NCBI GenBank assembly: GCA_016801885.1
Contig: CM028900.1
Location: 10,261,501 to 10,325,500, forward strand
DNA length: 64,000 nt
Source of the DNA: Toxotes chatareus
Taxonomy: Eukaryota > Chordata > Actinopteri > Toxotidae
Direction of reading: 5' to 3'
This document shows, piece by piece, positions 37,470-61,100 of the stretch. Position 1 is the stretch's first letter, and every line of letters starts with the position of its first letter. A program made the position numbers and the translations under genes. The notes under the pieces were generated by a model. The model made no database searches. It was given only the letters and a program-made list of their open reading frames with translations, and was not told the DNA's origin.

Positions 37470-40322
37470 ACTACTGCTTTCATCCTTGAGTGAGAAACTT
37501 TTTGTTACGAGTAACGACAACATAGGACAGCAGAGCAAGGGGTTATACATACGCTCACTGGCTGTAGTTGACTGAAAGCTTTTAGTGGTATTTCTTTTCA
37601 TGGTTCAGTTATTTTCTTGTGAAATGATGTAAAGAAAACTTTGGATACTGTTTCTCCTATGATGCTTCACAGGCTGTCAGTGCTGTTAGTTCAAGTGCCA
37701 TTCATCCAAGTAAACATCAAATCCTACTTAAAAGAGCCTAGTCTTTGCTGTATTAATAAGGTCTGTGGCAGCTTGACCAGTAGTGTTTGCCTTTCTTTCC
37801 CAGCGGGCGCTGAAAAACAAAGATGCACATTTTGTTTGTTCTGGGAACTACTCCATGCGTTGGTAGTACTCACTTAGTCTGAGGAGAGATCCAGTACCCC
37901 TCTTTTACACCTTTTAATGTTTCTCCATCATTGCCCATAACAGCTTCCACTGGATTTACCGCCACATAGCTCCTATAAACATAGTTATACCATAATTACT
38001 TCAAATTGCAATGCTGCTATAAGATGATGAAACACTATAGTAGTAAAAAATCTTTTTTTTCTTGTGTTAGAATGAAAATAAATCTCCTCTTTGCAGCTTT
38101 TGCTGTATATACTCAACTCCAGCCTCCATCCAAGCTGATCACATACATCAACAATTTTGTTTTTGGCTTCTTTACACTATCACATAAAGACACACACACA
38201 CACAACTGCACTTTTTTGGGAGGGGGGTTTAGGTGTGAGACAAACACCTCTGTCACTGCTAGCGATGAAGAAGGATTGTGAATCCTGTACAGTAAATAAC
38301 ACCAGTAAATGGCCAGGGGGGAAGGAGATCACATGTGAAAAGGAAAATTCATCTGTATTGGTGGTCCCTTAGAGCCCTGACTGCCACCCAAAGTAAAATA
38401 TATGTTTTGTCATCCGATTACTTCCTGTTAAATTCTATTAACTTTGAGTGCTGGAAGTAGGCTGCAGGGTTTCTAACCTCTGCTGAGGCCCCCTCACCTT
38501 AATGGGGAACGAAGACATGATGGATGAATAATGTAGCTGCTGTTATGAAACATCTCAGACATGGAGGAAAGTAAAATTTACACCTCATCTTGCTTATTAA
38601 TGTGACTTGCAGGCAAATTGACACTGGGCAGATTTCTGCATCCTCTGACACCTTTGTGGATGTCAGATGTCTACTGTCACTTTATTATGGAAGCCTATTT
38701 CTACCAGGAAAATTAAAACAGATAAAAAGTTAGTCATGATTTAAAAATGCTCATGGTAAGTGAATAATAAGTTTAAAAAATTATAAGATTAAAGAGTAAA
38801 GAGGTTATTTTCTTAATATTCCATGATCTTTAATTGCTGTATTTAATTTAACTCCATTACTTTAATTCCATAAGTATTTATTTTTTAATCTTTTCATCTT
38901 TTTTCCTATTTCTGGCAGAAATGGACTGCAATAATACTAAAATGTTTAAAGACCCAGTCTTTTATTTATTGACCCTATAAATATTCGTTTTCATAGTTGA
39001 AAAGTTTCAGTTAGAGACGAAAACTCATTTTATGCCTTGCTGAACAGATGTGGCTTAGTATACAGGATTTCTGACAGCATCAAGTTTACTTGTAATCTAA
39101 ATGTGTTGTCATTTTTAATGGAAGACTGACCCTTTTGTTTACATTTGAATTCCAGCTTGTGCCTCTAATAATATCAAGCTGATTCATCCATAATAACGAA
39201 TGGCACTGCAAAGTCATGTTTATATTGATGCAGTATGATGAGGGCACTGGTCTGGTTGCCTGTAGTTGACTGGTATTGATCAGGGTCAGAGGGTTTCCTC
39301 TTCGCTGGACTCTGAAACTGGGTCAACCAAACAGAGTGGGAGGGCATTGATTATATCTACAATATAATGCACAGTGCACAACCCACACACAGTACAACAG
39401 TGAACAGGATTCTACAAAGAGAATGTAAAGAGCTCTCATGTGAGGCAACACTCAACGATTCAAAGAGAGAAAATCCTTGTGATTTGGCAACATTTAAATC
39501 GAGTGTTCCACATTTTAATTATTTAACCTAGAATACTATACAATTACACAGATACTAGTATTTGTTGAGATTGCACCTTTTGCTTATCACATTGCAACAC
39601 ATTTTTATTAAGCCCTTAGGCATGATACCAAACTAAACAGTACACATACGCTGAATTATACCTGTTGTATATGCCTTTTTTTTTTTTTTTTTTTGGCTTG
39701 TGACCACTGAAAATGCAGGATGTTGGACAAGAAATTCTCAACACAAGGTGCTTGGCAGATAGGTGCTCAGTTGTTGTCATGGAGATGATTTAGTTGTACC
39801 AAAGTTGTGGTTTTCAGATGCTGCTACATGTTAAAATGGCCACTGAAGGTTTATTAACTCACGGAGCAAACAGTTCTCAGTGTGGATTCATATACATTTG
39901 CTTCTCACGAGGCTACCTTGAGCCATAAGAAAGCAGTAGAGATCAATACTACCAGCCTGTAGATGATCACACACCAACCAACAGCACGTCTGTGGCTGGA
40001 GTGCCATGTGTCTCAATGTACCACTTTTGGCAGAACATTTGTAAGACAGATACTATATACGGTACTTTCTCTCTCTCTCACACAGACACAGTATCTGTTT
40101 TGTAGTTTGAACAGTGCCATGGAAGCATAATCATCTGAATACACCCTACAGAAAATGTCCAGATTTGGTTATACGCTTGAGACACTAGATATTTTTTTTA
40201 TGTAGTGACGTATTTATGTTCAGGCATAAGAGACGCTTTTGGCAAAATCATGCACCGGTGTTCTTAACTTAATTTACGTCTTGCTTTTCTCTCACACTAC
40301 TAGCCCTATCAATTGCTGTGCA

Positions 40323-40336
40323 GTTGCCGTGGCAAC
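40323..40336. promoter_or_regulatory. RFX X-box palindrome
   Basis: GTTGCCGTGGCAAC at 40323-40336 is a perfect match to the RFX dyad GTTGCC-GTGGCAAC apart from the central base pair. It is distant from known starts (between the 3' ends of fancb and glra2), so if functional it would be an enhancer. Motif match only. Confidence 0.4.
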
Positions 40337-42780
40337 CCTCATTTCTTGCCTCTTTCAGACCTCTCAAAGCAGCCTCCCTAAACCTTAATGAATGAGGGAA
40401 AGTTGTTTCCCTCATAAACACCATTATAAGCTGCAAATAATGTTCCTCTCATAAGCTGTCATTCTAATTTTGGTTCCATATAAAGGCTATTGCATCCTCG
40501 CATATTCAAACAGCAATAATGATGGGTCGCAATGTAAGGCTGTGTTGGTGAAATGGATGGTATTTCCATGCAAGGATTAGTATTATTGATTAGTTTATAA
40601 TCCCTGTGTTTTGAGCATTTAAAAAAAGCAGTTGGATTATTCATGCAGCCTTCTCAATAAGCCTACCACAGTATTCATCTTTAAAACAAATTAAAGCAAC
40701 ATTAAAATTAACATTAAAGCTGGCATTACCCACAGTAAGGAAGCATTATTGGTGGGATATTGTAATTACATGATATCCATGTGGTCACTCCTGTATCTTT
40801 ACGGATGACATGTCTGAGCAAACATGCAATAACAACAGGTGGGAACAGTATAAGAAGAACCTTTATTAGCCCGTGTTTATATCTATTACATTTGTCTTCT
40901 CTCCTCTGTGAACACCAGGCCAGTATTTTCCATTCAACTGGTTGGCGACCCCCAGCTGATGGAATCTCTATGCTATACTGTGAAGTCCATTATCTTGCAT
41001 TAATGGAAGCCCACTGTCAGATCATATCTGTGTCACCCCAGGCCACCCAGCGATCCACGGCATGTGTCATCACCCTGACTTATGGGCTCGGTAAGGAACA
41101 GAGACTGTGTTTGCCATTTTCTTTGATCTGATCTGCAACCAGGCGCAAAGAGCTTTTTCATGCGTTTGTGCCTTACTTGATTGGTTATTTTTTTCCTTGA
41201 AATGCATCCATCTCTTCATTTTGTATACGAGAGGAAAGCAATATAGGGTGTAATCTTATCAACTAATGCATGAAAATGTAGCACAAAGCTGAATCCTTTA
41301 CCCTTGCACATGACAGGAGAGGTGTAAATAAAGTAAATATGGTGCACAGTCAGTTTTATTGATGTACAGGCCATTAAATAACCTTTGTTCAGGAATAGCA
41401 TTCAAGAAAGGATTTCTTCACCACAGTATATCAGGAGTGCAAGGACCATTAGCTGCTCTGTACCATGAATGCAGATCTGTCCGTCACTGTTGAATCCTTC
41501 TACAAACATGTCACCATCCAGCAACAAACATGCCAAGTGAAGGGGAAACAGTCCACAGTGGAAGCTTAAGAAGAATACAGAAAGGTTTTTTTTTTTGTTT
41601 TTTTTTTATAAACATAACCTTTCCTCCGTTGCAATAAATATTTCATCAGACTAAAACTACAAAAACATTGTCTCAAACTCTAAAACCATATCTAAGATAC
41701 CTGGAGTATTTACCTGGAATATAAATCAATTCATATGGATATGGGCATATGACAACATTAAGTAATGCAGTGCATGTTCACAGTTTGTAGGCTTACATAT
41801 ACACTTGCTCAAAATTGGCCATTACACTTTATGAACCTAGCCTGTGAAATATATGACAGTTCATTTAATAAATGACTCTAGAATGAAAAGGAAAATGAAT
41901 GACTTTCCAAACAACTGAATTAACTTACACTGTTTTTAGGTGATATTGTTTGTTTATGGTTCTGATTTATAATACGCTTAGATAAAAAGGAAACGACAAG
42001 GAATACCTTTCGGTGTCTGGCCACAGGTAGAAAAGTTCAAACGGTGCATTCGGCTCTGATAGACTATCAAACGAGGAGATGCTTTAAAAAACAGAGAAGC
42101 ATATTACTTCGTCTCACCAAATCTTTTGATATCTAAGGCCTCGGGTATTTCATAAAAATGCAGTATCCAATTCCCAATTCCAGATTTTTATCTGCTTTGT
42201 TCCCGCTCATGCCTGAAACGTTTTCTGCTGCCTAATGTTTGAAAGATGCATCTGATGTTTGCTTGCTGTATTTTGTATCAACACGAGAGGAAGTGCTGTG
42301 ACAATAGCACACTATAAAAACAGTCTTAAACATCCTTGTTAAGAAAGCTCCCTTTTGCAGCCACAAAAAGTCTTTGAGGATCTGACTAAGCTACCTTACA
42401 GTTACAAATCCATGGAATGTTTTCTTTGTTACTGGTTTGTACAGATGCCAAGGCAGGACTGATTCAAAAAATGTTGGTCCATCTTTTCCAGCATGTTACT
42501 AAGCCTTGAGTTAAAACTCAATTTTTCCGGATTCTTGAGGAAATACTATGCAGCAGTACAAGAACAAAAAAGCATCTGTGTCTTAAAAGCTCCTCATGTT
42601 ATCAGAACATGAGCATTACTGTACGATGCATGAACATTATACATTATCCCTGAAAAAACCCTGCCATCATCACCATGGTGCCTCTCAATGCACAGTCCCC
42701 CATTTCATCTCACTGTGCTCTCCAAGCATTTCTCAATCTGAGAAATGAAAAAGACTTTTTGTTTGTCAAGGGTAAAGTCT

Positions 42781-51795
<9,015 letters not shown>

Positions 51796-52838
51796 CCCTG
51801 GTGGTTTTCCCATGTGCTCACTTTTCTATTTCTTCCATATGTTTACATTGGTCAGACACATAATCCAAATAGGGATACCGCTTTCTTCCTGACCAAGTCG
51901 TGGGCGTTTGGGTGTTCTTGTGTCACACAAAAATAAAGGAGACATTCCTCAATGCAGCCACAGATCATAGTTTAATTTCATGAAACTCTGACTCCCACAA
52001 ACTGATTTCTCGAAGCGCAGGTGTGAAGAAACATCAGTCCTGTGGTCAGACGTCGAGGAGGTGAAACTCCGAAAACGCATCGCTTGGAAGCTTTCCTGCT
52101 TTGGCGTTGGCTCAGATCTAGAAGCTCGCTCTGTGAATACAACCCCGTTGCCCTGTGTTGTTACTTATGAAGTGAAACATCTCGCAGGTGGAGGACCGTC
52201 TTCTGTTGAGGAATGGGAGAGGAACGCCTTTTCTGATTTCAGCACTTGGACAGCTCCCGGTTCCGTTACGCGCAAGCGCAAGGCTTAAAAGTGGTGGACG
52301 TGAGTTGGTTTTCAATAAGTCCAATAAACGGGAGAGGTGATTTACACAAAAACGTTCAAACATTGTCTGCAGTATCTGTTACATAACGAAAGATATCTGT
52401 TTTAAATATTAGAGCTTTTGTCTCACGAAATCGGCTTGATTGTGGAACTCCCAGTGCGCGCAGCGAAGCATCAGGATCAACTGGCTTTGGGAAATGTTCA
52501 TGTTTTCCAGTGGTGTAATTAAGAACATGGAATTATGTTGATAATGTGAAGGTATATTGTTACTCTATATACTCAAGTTCAAACATGACTTGGTGCTAAC
52601 ATTACCCACAACGTACAAGTACAGCAATCATTCAAGGATGTAATAGCTGAAAGCAGAAAAAACAATTGACGGATGCTGATTGATTGGGTTACTCTGACAT
52701 CATCCTTGGCTATATTTTTACGCAACATGCGTTTTTTGTTTTTTCCATCCTTGTCCGTTTAGAGCAACCTACATCCTCACAGAGATATGAAAAGTGTAAA
52801 CAAAGCGAGAAGCCGCTGGTAGAGTATTTGGTACCCTG

Positions 52839-52852
52839 GTTGCCCTGGAAAC
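52839..52852. promoter_or_regulatory. RFX X-box-like site upstream of glra2
   Basis: GTTGCCCTGGAAAC at 52839-52852 resembles the RFX dyad with both half sites present. It lies about 1.0 kb 5' of the glra2 start codon. Motif match only. Confidence 0.35.
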
Positions 52853-55800
52853 AGATTTCAGAGGCACATCATTGGAAATGCTGAAAGGTTGGCCTCCCAG
52901 AGCGAGACGGAAGAGAGCTGACAGACAGACAGAGACACAGACGGAGACGGTAGGAAATGTACTACAGGCTGGCTGAAGCCCAAGGGTGGAGGGATGGAGG
53001 TTTAGTAGGCCACCACACGGAGTTAGTGATTATTATTTAATATAAATGTATATGAGCTCTTGGTATTGATACGGAGGCTGTATGTGAACCTGGTAGTGTG
53101 AGGATGTGAGTGGGCTGTGAGGCTTCACGACCCACAGGCATGAATGACTCATTCCACATGAACACACAGGCATGTGCTGTGGAGGAACCGGCTAAACTTG
53201 GTGAGGGTTAAAAAAAAAAAAAAAGTATTTCATTCACATCAAGCGAACCACAGGCATCCTGTTGTGAAATTACTCTCAGCGCATCACATGCCTCAATGCT
53301 GTAACATGCTCGGGGCCATGTTACACTTTAGCCTGACACTTGGTTAGTGACCAGTCTCCAGATGATCTTGGCCTGTGTCAGCCTGAGGACGAGTCATAGT
53401 GTTCTCCTCCTTTAATGCTGAGGTCCAAATTACAAGTGTCACATTGTATCTCATGCTTGGGAATATAATGGCTTGCTCTGGTCTGGGGATTTAACTTTGG
53501 AGTTGTCATCAGAGGTATTGTGCATGGTGTGTTCTACAGCATGTTCACCACCATAAATACTGAATGTCCTGTATGAATTATTCACCCACAGGCACATGTA
53601 CTGGCGTGTCCATGTTTTGTTTTTAATTAACAAAGGAGAAACAAAGAAACTTAGCTTTGTCTCGCATGAGGAGCAGCACATGGTCCAGATTTACTGTGTG
53701 TGCATGAGTCTAATGTCGCTGTGTCGGATCCAAGTCAGAAATAACAGCAACAAAACCTGATATTTTATGAAGTCTCTTTAATGAATACATTTCCCACTGG
53801 TAAGGGCCAAAATTCTCTTTGCACTCAAGTCATTTATTACCCATCTCTGAGACAGCTGTGGTTGGCTTGTCTGTGTAATGACAACCAAACCGGAGCTTCA
53901 ATTGGCCATTAGTTTCCATAAGAAAAGACTTTGGGCCAGGTGGGTCACATAATTAAAGGAGTTGAAGTCAAATCTGTGTGTCATTAAGGGGAAAGAGAGA
54001 TGTAGTGTGCCTCTCTGAGCGTAGTAGGAGAGAATAAAACAGAACAATTCTTTAGACAAGAACTGTCTATCTGTCTCATTTATCCAGCAGCTTCCACACA
54101 GCCATTAAAATTACAGGCTCAAGACAGGCAAAGGCGCTATTTTAAAGCTGCCCACACGCAACAAAGATTGGTCGCTGCTGCCTGTTATTCTGTGGGGAAT
54201 TAAGGGTTTTACATCATCTGGTTTATTGTGTTGTCTAAAAGGATTTTCAGCACAATTTACAACTTTAAAATGAAATCAGAAGGTTTCCTCTTTTGTAATC
54301 TGTCTGTTCTAATACCACATCCCAAAATAACATACCCGTCAATTTAATTTAGCCTACTCTAAAATGAGCATCAAAAGCAGAACTGTTTTTGTTAAAAAAC
54401 AAAAACAAAAAATAGAATAAGGTGGAAGCAGTGACCAGCTGGAAGCTCCATGTATTCTGGGTACGCTGTTGTAATTGATCCCCCTCAATAACTGAGGAGT
54501 TGTGGACTGGCTGGAGAGAGCTCACCTGGAAACAACAAGCAGGCTTTACCACCCTGATGCTCATGTGCACTGGACTGGAGACAATTGAGAGCTGCAGAGT
54601 ATCCATTGCTCCATCGATTCCTTGTATCTCTATCCCACTTAATGACTTTTTCGGTCTATAATTCAACTCATGGAGCTGATCCCAGGCCTAGCAGGGATAC
54701 AGAGAGGAAACTTGTGGTGGGAGCGATTTTGATGAAACAACGGAACAAACCGGAGGAGGAATGCAAAAAGGATTTAATGAGTGGATTCTTGAAGAGAAGG
54801 AAGGATTTGAGAATTCTCTAGTGCCACAACACCCAGCGCAATTATCATAAGCTCTCTGTCATAGCAAAATGAAGCTATTTTGAGGCTCCTATGTGGCACA
54901 AAACACGTTTAGATTATACACACATCCTGGGTACCACGCAAACACATGGGCAAATGTTTAAAATACTCCTCTCTGAACCATAGCTGATTGAACAGCCTAA
55001 ATGCTTCACTCCTTAGGTCATGTTATCTCTCAGACCAAGAAGTGAAGAGAGCAGCCGTGGTCTTCTCTAAGACTCATCTGTCAATCACAGCTTTCCTTCA
55101 TCAGTGGGAGCACCCTGACAGCCACAGAGCCTTTCTCCATCACTGAGCACTGAAAACCCGCTGATCCCCAGTCTAGACCCCCGCACACGCTCCACAGTCG
55201 CTCTGTCTCGGCACATTCAATCAGCTGAACGAAATGCCACAGCACTTTTACAGGATGTATACATCATATCAAACATTAAGGACTGTGCTCAGTTTGTCAA
55301 GCAATTACTCTCCGAGTGAACCCATTACGTTTTCATCCAGATCTGCGTGTCAGGATGTCTCCCCTGAGTTCCAGTTTCTGTGCAGTCACCCAAACCCTAA
55401 ACAGCACACATACACATGCTGCTCCCTGGCCAGTGTTTGCTCCATGTTGACACTGGCTCACAATTTATCTATTTCTAGCTTCCAGGCTTGTCTCTCTGAG
55501 GGCTGTCAAAGTGATGCAAGAATAGATTGAAGATTGAATGCAATTTCAATTGCTTAACTGGTTTACATCAGTTTTTTCCTTTCAGGAGAGCTTAGATGTA
55601 TGTTATGGGACCAATTATGCATGAGAAGAACACTGATACAGTGGCAGTACTCATTTGCTGACTTTTTTAGATATTTATGGGGAAACTAAGCTCTTATACG
55701 CAGAGCCTTACGTTGAATATTAATGTGTGTTGATATTCCAAGTTACTGTGGTGGGAAAATTCCTGTGACAAGGAATACTGTCAAATGTAGCCGGTTGCAG

Positions 55801-58104
55801 CGCCTCACCGGGGTCTGTCAGCAGGAAGAGGGAACGTTATGATTGTTGTCATATAGCAGAGTATGTGCAGGTATGCAGTTAAAGGCTCAGTGTTTGAATA
55901 CAAGACATGATGCGCTTGCACAAACATGGCTTCATAAAAGTGATTAGCGTGCAGCCTGTCAAATGGAAGAACACATTAAAGATGACTGACTGTCACACTC
56001 AAAACAAATTCAGTTCTATAGAAGTGAGCAGCATACTGCACCACGGAGGGTTTTCCGGGTTGTTTTCTGTCCCAGTCTTCTGTCCTCGTTCCTGCTATGT
56101 TCTCTACACTGTTCTCTATTATCAGGCATCAGTATCTTCTTGACTGCACACCTGCCATGTCTCTTTTCCTACTCATCAAATTTGTCTTGCTTTAAACTGT
56201 CTAAGGGTATTGCAGGTTTACTGTGTCCACAGCTGTGTCACAACTATAATACTATATTACTTAATTACCAGTTTCTGGCACGCATGTGGATGTTCTTGAT
56301 CAGTAAACGTCTCCCTGACTTAATATGTTTTTTGTTTATTTGCTTGTTTTTCAAAATTCAGCTATGGTATTTGTCATGAATTAAACCAACAGTCAAAAAT
56401 TAGCTACTAGATTCAAATTATCAGAAGAGAATGCATTTTGCGCTCATTTCATCAGAGAGTCACATGCAGTGTTTTACAGTAAAATGGTGCAGATCTCATT
56501 TTGGATAAAGCCTCTGGTTCTAGTCAGGTGGTGGACATGATGTGAGGGGGTCAGATTCGTCTTGTGATGAGAGAAGGTCAGGGCAGATACCTGACAGTTT
56601 CCAGGTCTTGCAAGTAGAGTGAGCAGCTCGACTTTCATTAAGTCAAAGTTTGACTGAATTCACTGTCTGATCAGTCAGTGGTTGGAACTTATGAATAATT
56701 TAATAAGAACTATCATAGCCTTTTCTTTCATATATCCACAACCATGAATCACATGAACTTGGAGGCATCATACAGTGTCCAACGACCAGAAACAATATTC
56801 TCTCATCTAATTGCAGTTCTGTTTTGTAGCAAATTACAATTTTTTTTCACTATATCTATAAAAAAGAAAAGTAAATTTAACCTAATTTAATCAGCTACTG
56901 AGTAGAATAATGAACCTCATTAACAAACAGCATGCAAAAGGAAACAAATTAAACCGCTGCCATCAAGATCATATACCGTGTGGAAGGGAACAATCAGAAT
57001 TTTAGAAGTTGAATTGAAATTTTAGAAAAAGTTCCTTCACACTGATCACACGGAAATGAATAAAAAAGATATTATAACTTTAACCCAGTTTCCCCCCCTG
57101 TGATGGTAAAATCCTGCTTCAAACTTGATGAACACAAAGTTATTTCCTCCAAGCTGATTGCCATGGGAACAGTGCTGTAACTGTCTCCTCCATCTAATAG
57201 ATTTACCAAGACTTTGATAAATCTCTTCTTCAAAAGACAAAAAGACATCTCAAAGCATTCACAGTGAGAGAAGAAACTACAATGATCATATGACATAGAA
57301 ACTCAGATACAACCCAGCAAACGATGACTAGGCAATCGTGGATAAAAGTGGTTTATTTATGCGTAATTTCTTTCATCTTCTTTGCAAAAGAAAAATTGCT
57401 GGAAAATTTCAATCATGTCCTTCACCTTCGGCTGAAAGCGCTGATGGGGAATAATCCGTGGTTCGAAATAAGAAGGGCGCTGTCACAGCTGCAGCAACTC
57501 ATAAAAGAGCTTCTCATGGCATAAAAGGAACTATCTCGAGGTGTCCAGGTTTGTGCCAACAAAAACCCATCTTATTAGAAGAAAAAGAGAAATAATGACA
57601 TTAGTAAGCCTTTTTAATTCCACTATGTGGACTTCACACGGTGCATAAATTGCCACAAGGTCAACTTCAGTTTCTAATTTGCTTCTATCTAAATTGTACC
57701 CAGCTAACATATTCAGCACCTCTCCCGAGCAGCCAGCTAGACTTGTGAAGAGTGGCTGGAAGAAAAAAAAAAAAAAAAAGACATACAGAGAGAAGATGTG
57801 GAAAGAGAAACAGGGAGAAGAGATATTTTAGGATTCACCATTCTCTCATAGCTTTAAATAATCAAAATGGGTAAATCCAAACAATTTGGCGTGTTCATAT
57901 GTAAAGTAAGAAAATTAGAGCCACTGAATTTGTTTTAAGAGTGCGTAAAGAGCACATGCAGTGCTGTACGTGTTTAAATTTAAATTTCGCTTGTCACAAT
58001 GTCAATCATTGTCATTGTCCCTCACATCTTTGCACTCCTTTCACTAGTCTGGCACTGTTATCACTTTGGAACCATTTTTAGAACACTGTGGGGCAGTAAA
58101 CACA

Positions 58105-58118
58105 GTTTCCATGGAAAC
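58105..58118. promoter_or_regulatory. Perfect RFX X-box-type palindrome
   Basis: GTTTCCATGGAAAC at 58105-58118 is a perfect 14-bp palindrome with the RFX spacing, 6.3 kb upstream of the glra2 start codon. Motif match only. Confidence 0.4.
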
Positions 58119-61100
58119 ATCACCGAGACACACACTGATAAGCGGATTGGAGCAGCTGTATTTCTCTGATGACGAATGAAACCTCAAAAGCTGAGAGGGC
58201 TTCAGCTGGCGAACGCAATTAAACGCTGCCAGTATATTCGGGAAGAGGGATCCACATAAGCGCAGGAATCTGTTTGATTTCTCATTATGAGGCAGATAAC
58301 AAACGACTCTTATCTGGTTTTTGCCAAAAGCGCCCTCTGGCTCTGCCTGTCCTCCTGCCAGCCAGTAGGTCTGCTTCTGTGTCTGAGAGCAGTCGCAAAT
58401 GGGCAACAATTTCCAATTAGATTTTACTTTACAAATGGATGTATAGATCTGGTGCAGCTGTTCTCATCAAGCTGGAGAGAAACAATCAGGCACAGTTTAA
58501 TTTGGCATCAGTCAATAGTCTTAAGCAGATGAAGAAGAAGACATAGAAAGGTCAGATACATTTTGAAAAACAAGAATCCCAAAAAATAAGCAAATAAATA
58601 AGTAAACAATCACATTATGATTGATTTTTAAAAAGCACTGAATTCATTTTTAGGCACAAATCTTCTGTTTGTTTTTGCTCTTAGTTTGAAGTGCTTGTTA
58701 TTGCTTCACTCACTTGGATGTTTTACATTTCACAGACATCTTTTTTCAAAATGAACAATATTTGCATGTTCATAGTTTTGTTTTTTTACACTGACGGAGA
58801 AGGATTAGACGTATTTTTTACCATTTTTAACAAGGTAATTGAACTTCACCTAGAAAAAACAGATCAGATACAAAATTATTATTCCAAGCTGAGTATTTTC
58901 ATTGTCTGCAGGGGATCTTTGATGTTGTACACCGAGAAAATGTTACACCACAAGACTCTTTTTACACTTCTTCCAGGGTCATGGGCTGAGACGCAGCTGT
59001 TGGGAGGACACACAGAGAGAACGACTTGATCACAGTGCAACTGATGGTGTCGTGAGAGATGCTTTGCCTGGCAGCAGCGCATCTCCCCTCTGTGGCTTTC
59101 GCAGTCCTAAAAGGGCTGCACAGAAAGTGAGCACTGACCTAAAAAATAGCCTTTTCCCACAAAGGTCTGAGAATGTACAACTTCATCAACAGTATGTTGC
59201 TTTGTGGAGTGTAAGGCGTACCCGTGAACCACATGGTGAAACACCACCATTAACTGCCCAATGTTAGGTCATGTGGTGAAGCTAAGAAAACTGGTGAACT
59301 ATGTCACCTCAGTTTTTACTTAACACAGAACTTGTTTTATCTGAGAAACTTTGATAAAATGCACACGTACATGCACCTCAGAAGCGTACATTTCTCATTC
59401 TGTTGCTACACTAAGGGTGGATCAGTGTGGCTGAGGTTCAGTGATGAATTTTGTTCCCCACCAGCTCTCTGATGGGTTCATTTTCTAACAAAACAGGGCA
59501 TCCAGAAGAAAATAGTGACACTCTACTGGCCTCTGTCTCTGAGTAGAGCCCAACAGTGTCCCTCTCTCTTTGTACAGTGTGTGCTGTGAGTAGAATATGC
59601 ACCAGTGTTTAATGATGCACAGGTTTAAACATTGTGAAAACCAATTTTGTGCTGCAAAAGAAAGGAAGCGGGGGTCTGAGAAGTAAAATTAGATCATTTA
59701 TTCTTTTGAAAATCCTTAAAATGCCATATCTAAAGCAAAGAAATTTAGATGAAAATAATAAACTAATTGAAAATGGTAATGCATGCCTGCTATTATCAGG
59801 TCAGCAAGAGACACAAAGACACAGATCTACCACAGTGTTCACAATAAAAGCCCAATTTCCCTTGACACGGAGGAACTGCAGGCAACAGTGCAGAGCATGT
59901 ACTATAGTTTATGTTAAGGCACATGCTAGCAAACTGCTTTAATGAGATGCTACAGAGGAAGAAGTTGTTCTATCAATTGTAACAGGTTTGTCTATTTCAC
60001 ACTGACATAAACGTGGTGAACAATGCTAGTTCCCGTCCTGGCATTCACCTCATTTGTTCTTTCCAAGTAAGGAACAAGAACTGTGGCAGCACCAGGGAGA
60101 GGATGAAGATAAAATCCATTTGGCAAATAAGTAATCACTCCAAACAACGCAAGGAGCTCACAGTCTGCAGTGTATTACTGTGAGACTTAGATCGCTAATG
60201 GTTCCTTTGAGAATCATGTCCTGTTTGTTGAATTAAATACAAAACCACACAGAAACATCACCATTTGGAGGTCACCAAACCTGTAAATGAATAAAATATG
60301 AGAAGATGCATTTATGTCTAATTAATATTGACACAGTGTTGGGGAAGACACTGCAGGGAAATTATGTTCAAGGCTGGTGGAGAGTAATCAGCCTGCAAAT
60401 GGACGCAATGATGCATTACTTCAATATAAAACTTGAATGATGCCACTCTTCAATTTGACATAATTGCCTTTGGGAATGGTAATAGTTCCAAAGATAAGCA
60501 TTTACAGAACAAGTACTGAAGGTTATCCATCTACAGAACAATATTCAATATATGGATTTGGTGATTGTATGTACATACACCTCATGTAGTAAGAGCACAT
60601 CTTGTCATTCTTTTGATTGTGTAAAGAAGCAGATTCTCTGTTTCGCCACAGATGCAAAGATCTAAAAGTAATCATACCTAAGAATGAATTATTAAATATT
60701 TCTAATCAGTTCAATGACAGATGAAGTCTTATCTGAATTCTGAAAGATTAGTATTAAATAGTAAGTAGCAATTAGAAATATTAGTAAACTATCAAATAAA
60801 ATTGTGCAATAACCTACATTTGTTCAATATCCTAAAAAATATCTGTAAAATATCAGATGAAAATTGTCACATTCTGAGAAAATAGAACCAAAATATCCCA
60901 AAAATGAATGTAGCCTGGCAAGCTTTTTTATATTTCTTAAAAATGTAAATCTTAAGAGTTCAAAAAGGACAGAGATGTAAAGCACACATGCATTCACACA
61001 CAAGACTACGCGCCTTCATCCCAGACTCAGGAGAGTCAACAGGAGAGCAGCTGCTTGGAGGTGATACCGTTCAAATAACATAAGTCGCCTGTCATCCAAG

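Larger units (their letters stand above)
37018..42780. other. Convergent spacer between fancb and glra2
   Basis: No gene is supported in these 5.8 kb. The left end should hold the fancb 3' UTR; the first downstream AATAAA that I find is at 38077-38082, about 1.06 kb past the stop. The right end should hold the glra2 3' UTR; a minus-strand AATAAA lies at 41360-41355, about 1.4 kb past the glra2 stop. The spacer also contains a T-run near 39678-39694 and an X-box palindrome at 40323-40336. Confidence 0.6.

Noticed and set aside
58044..58409. 121-codon minus-strand frame
   Set aside because: Composition and content do not resemble any family I know, and no flanking splice structure is apparent.
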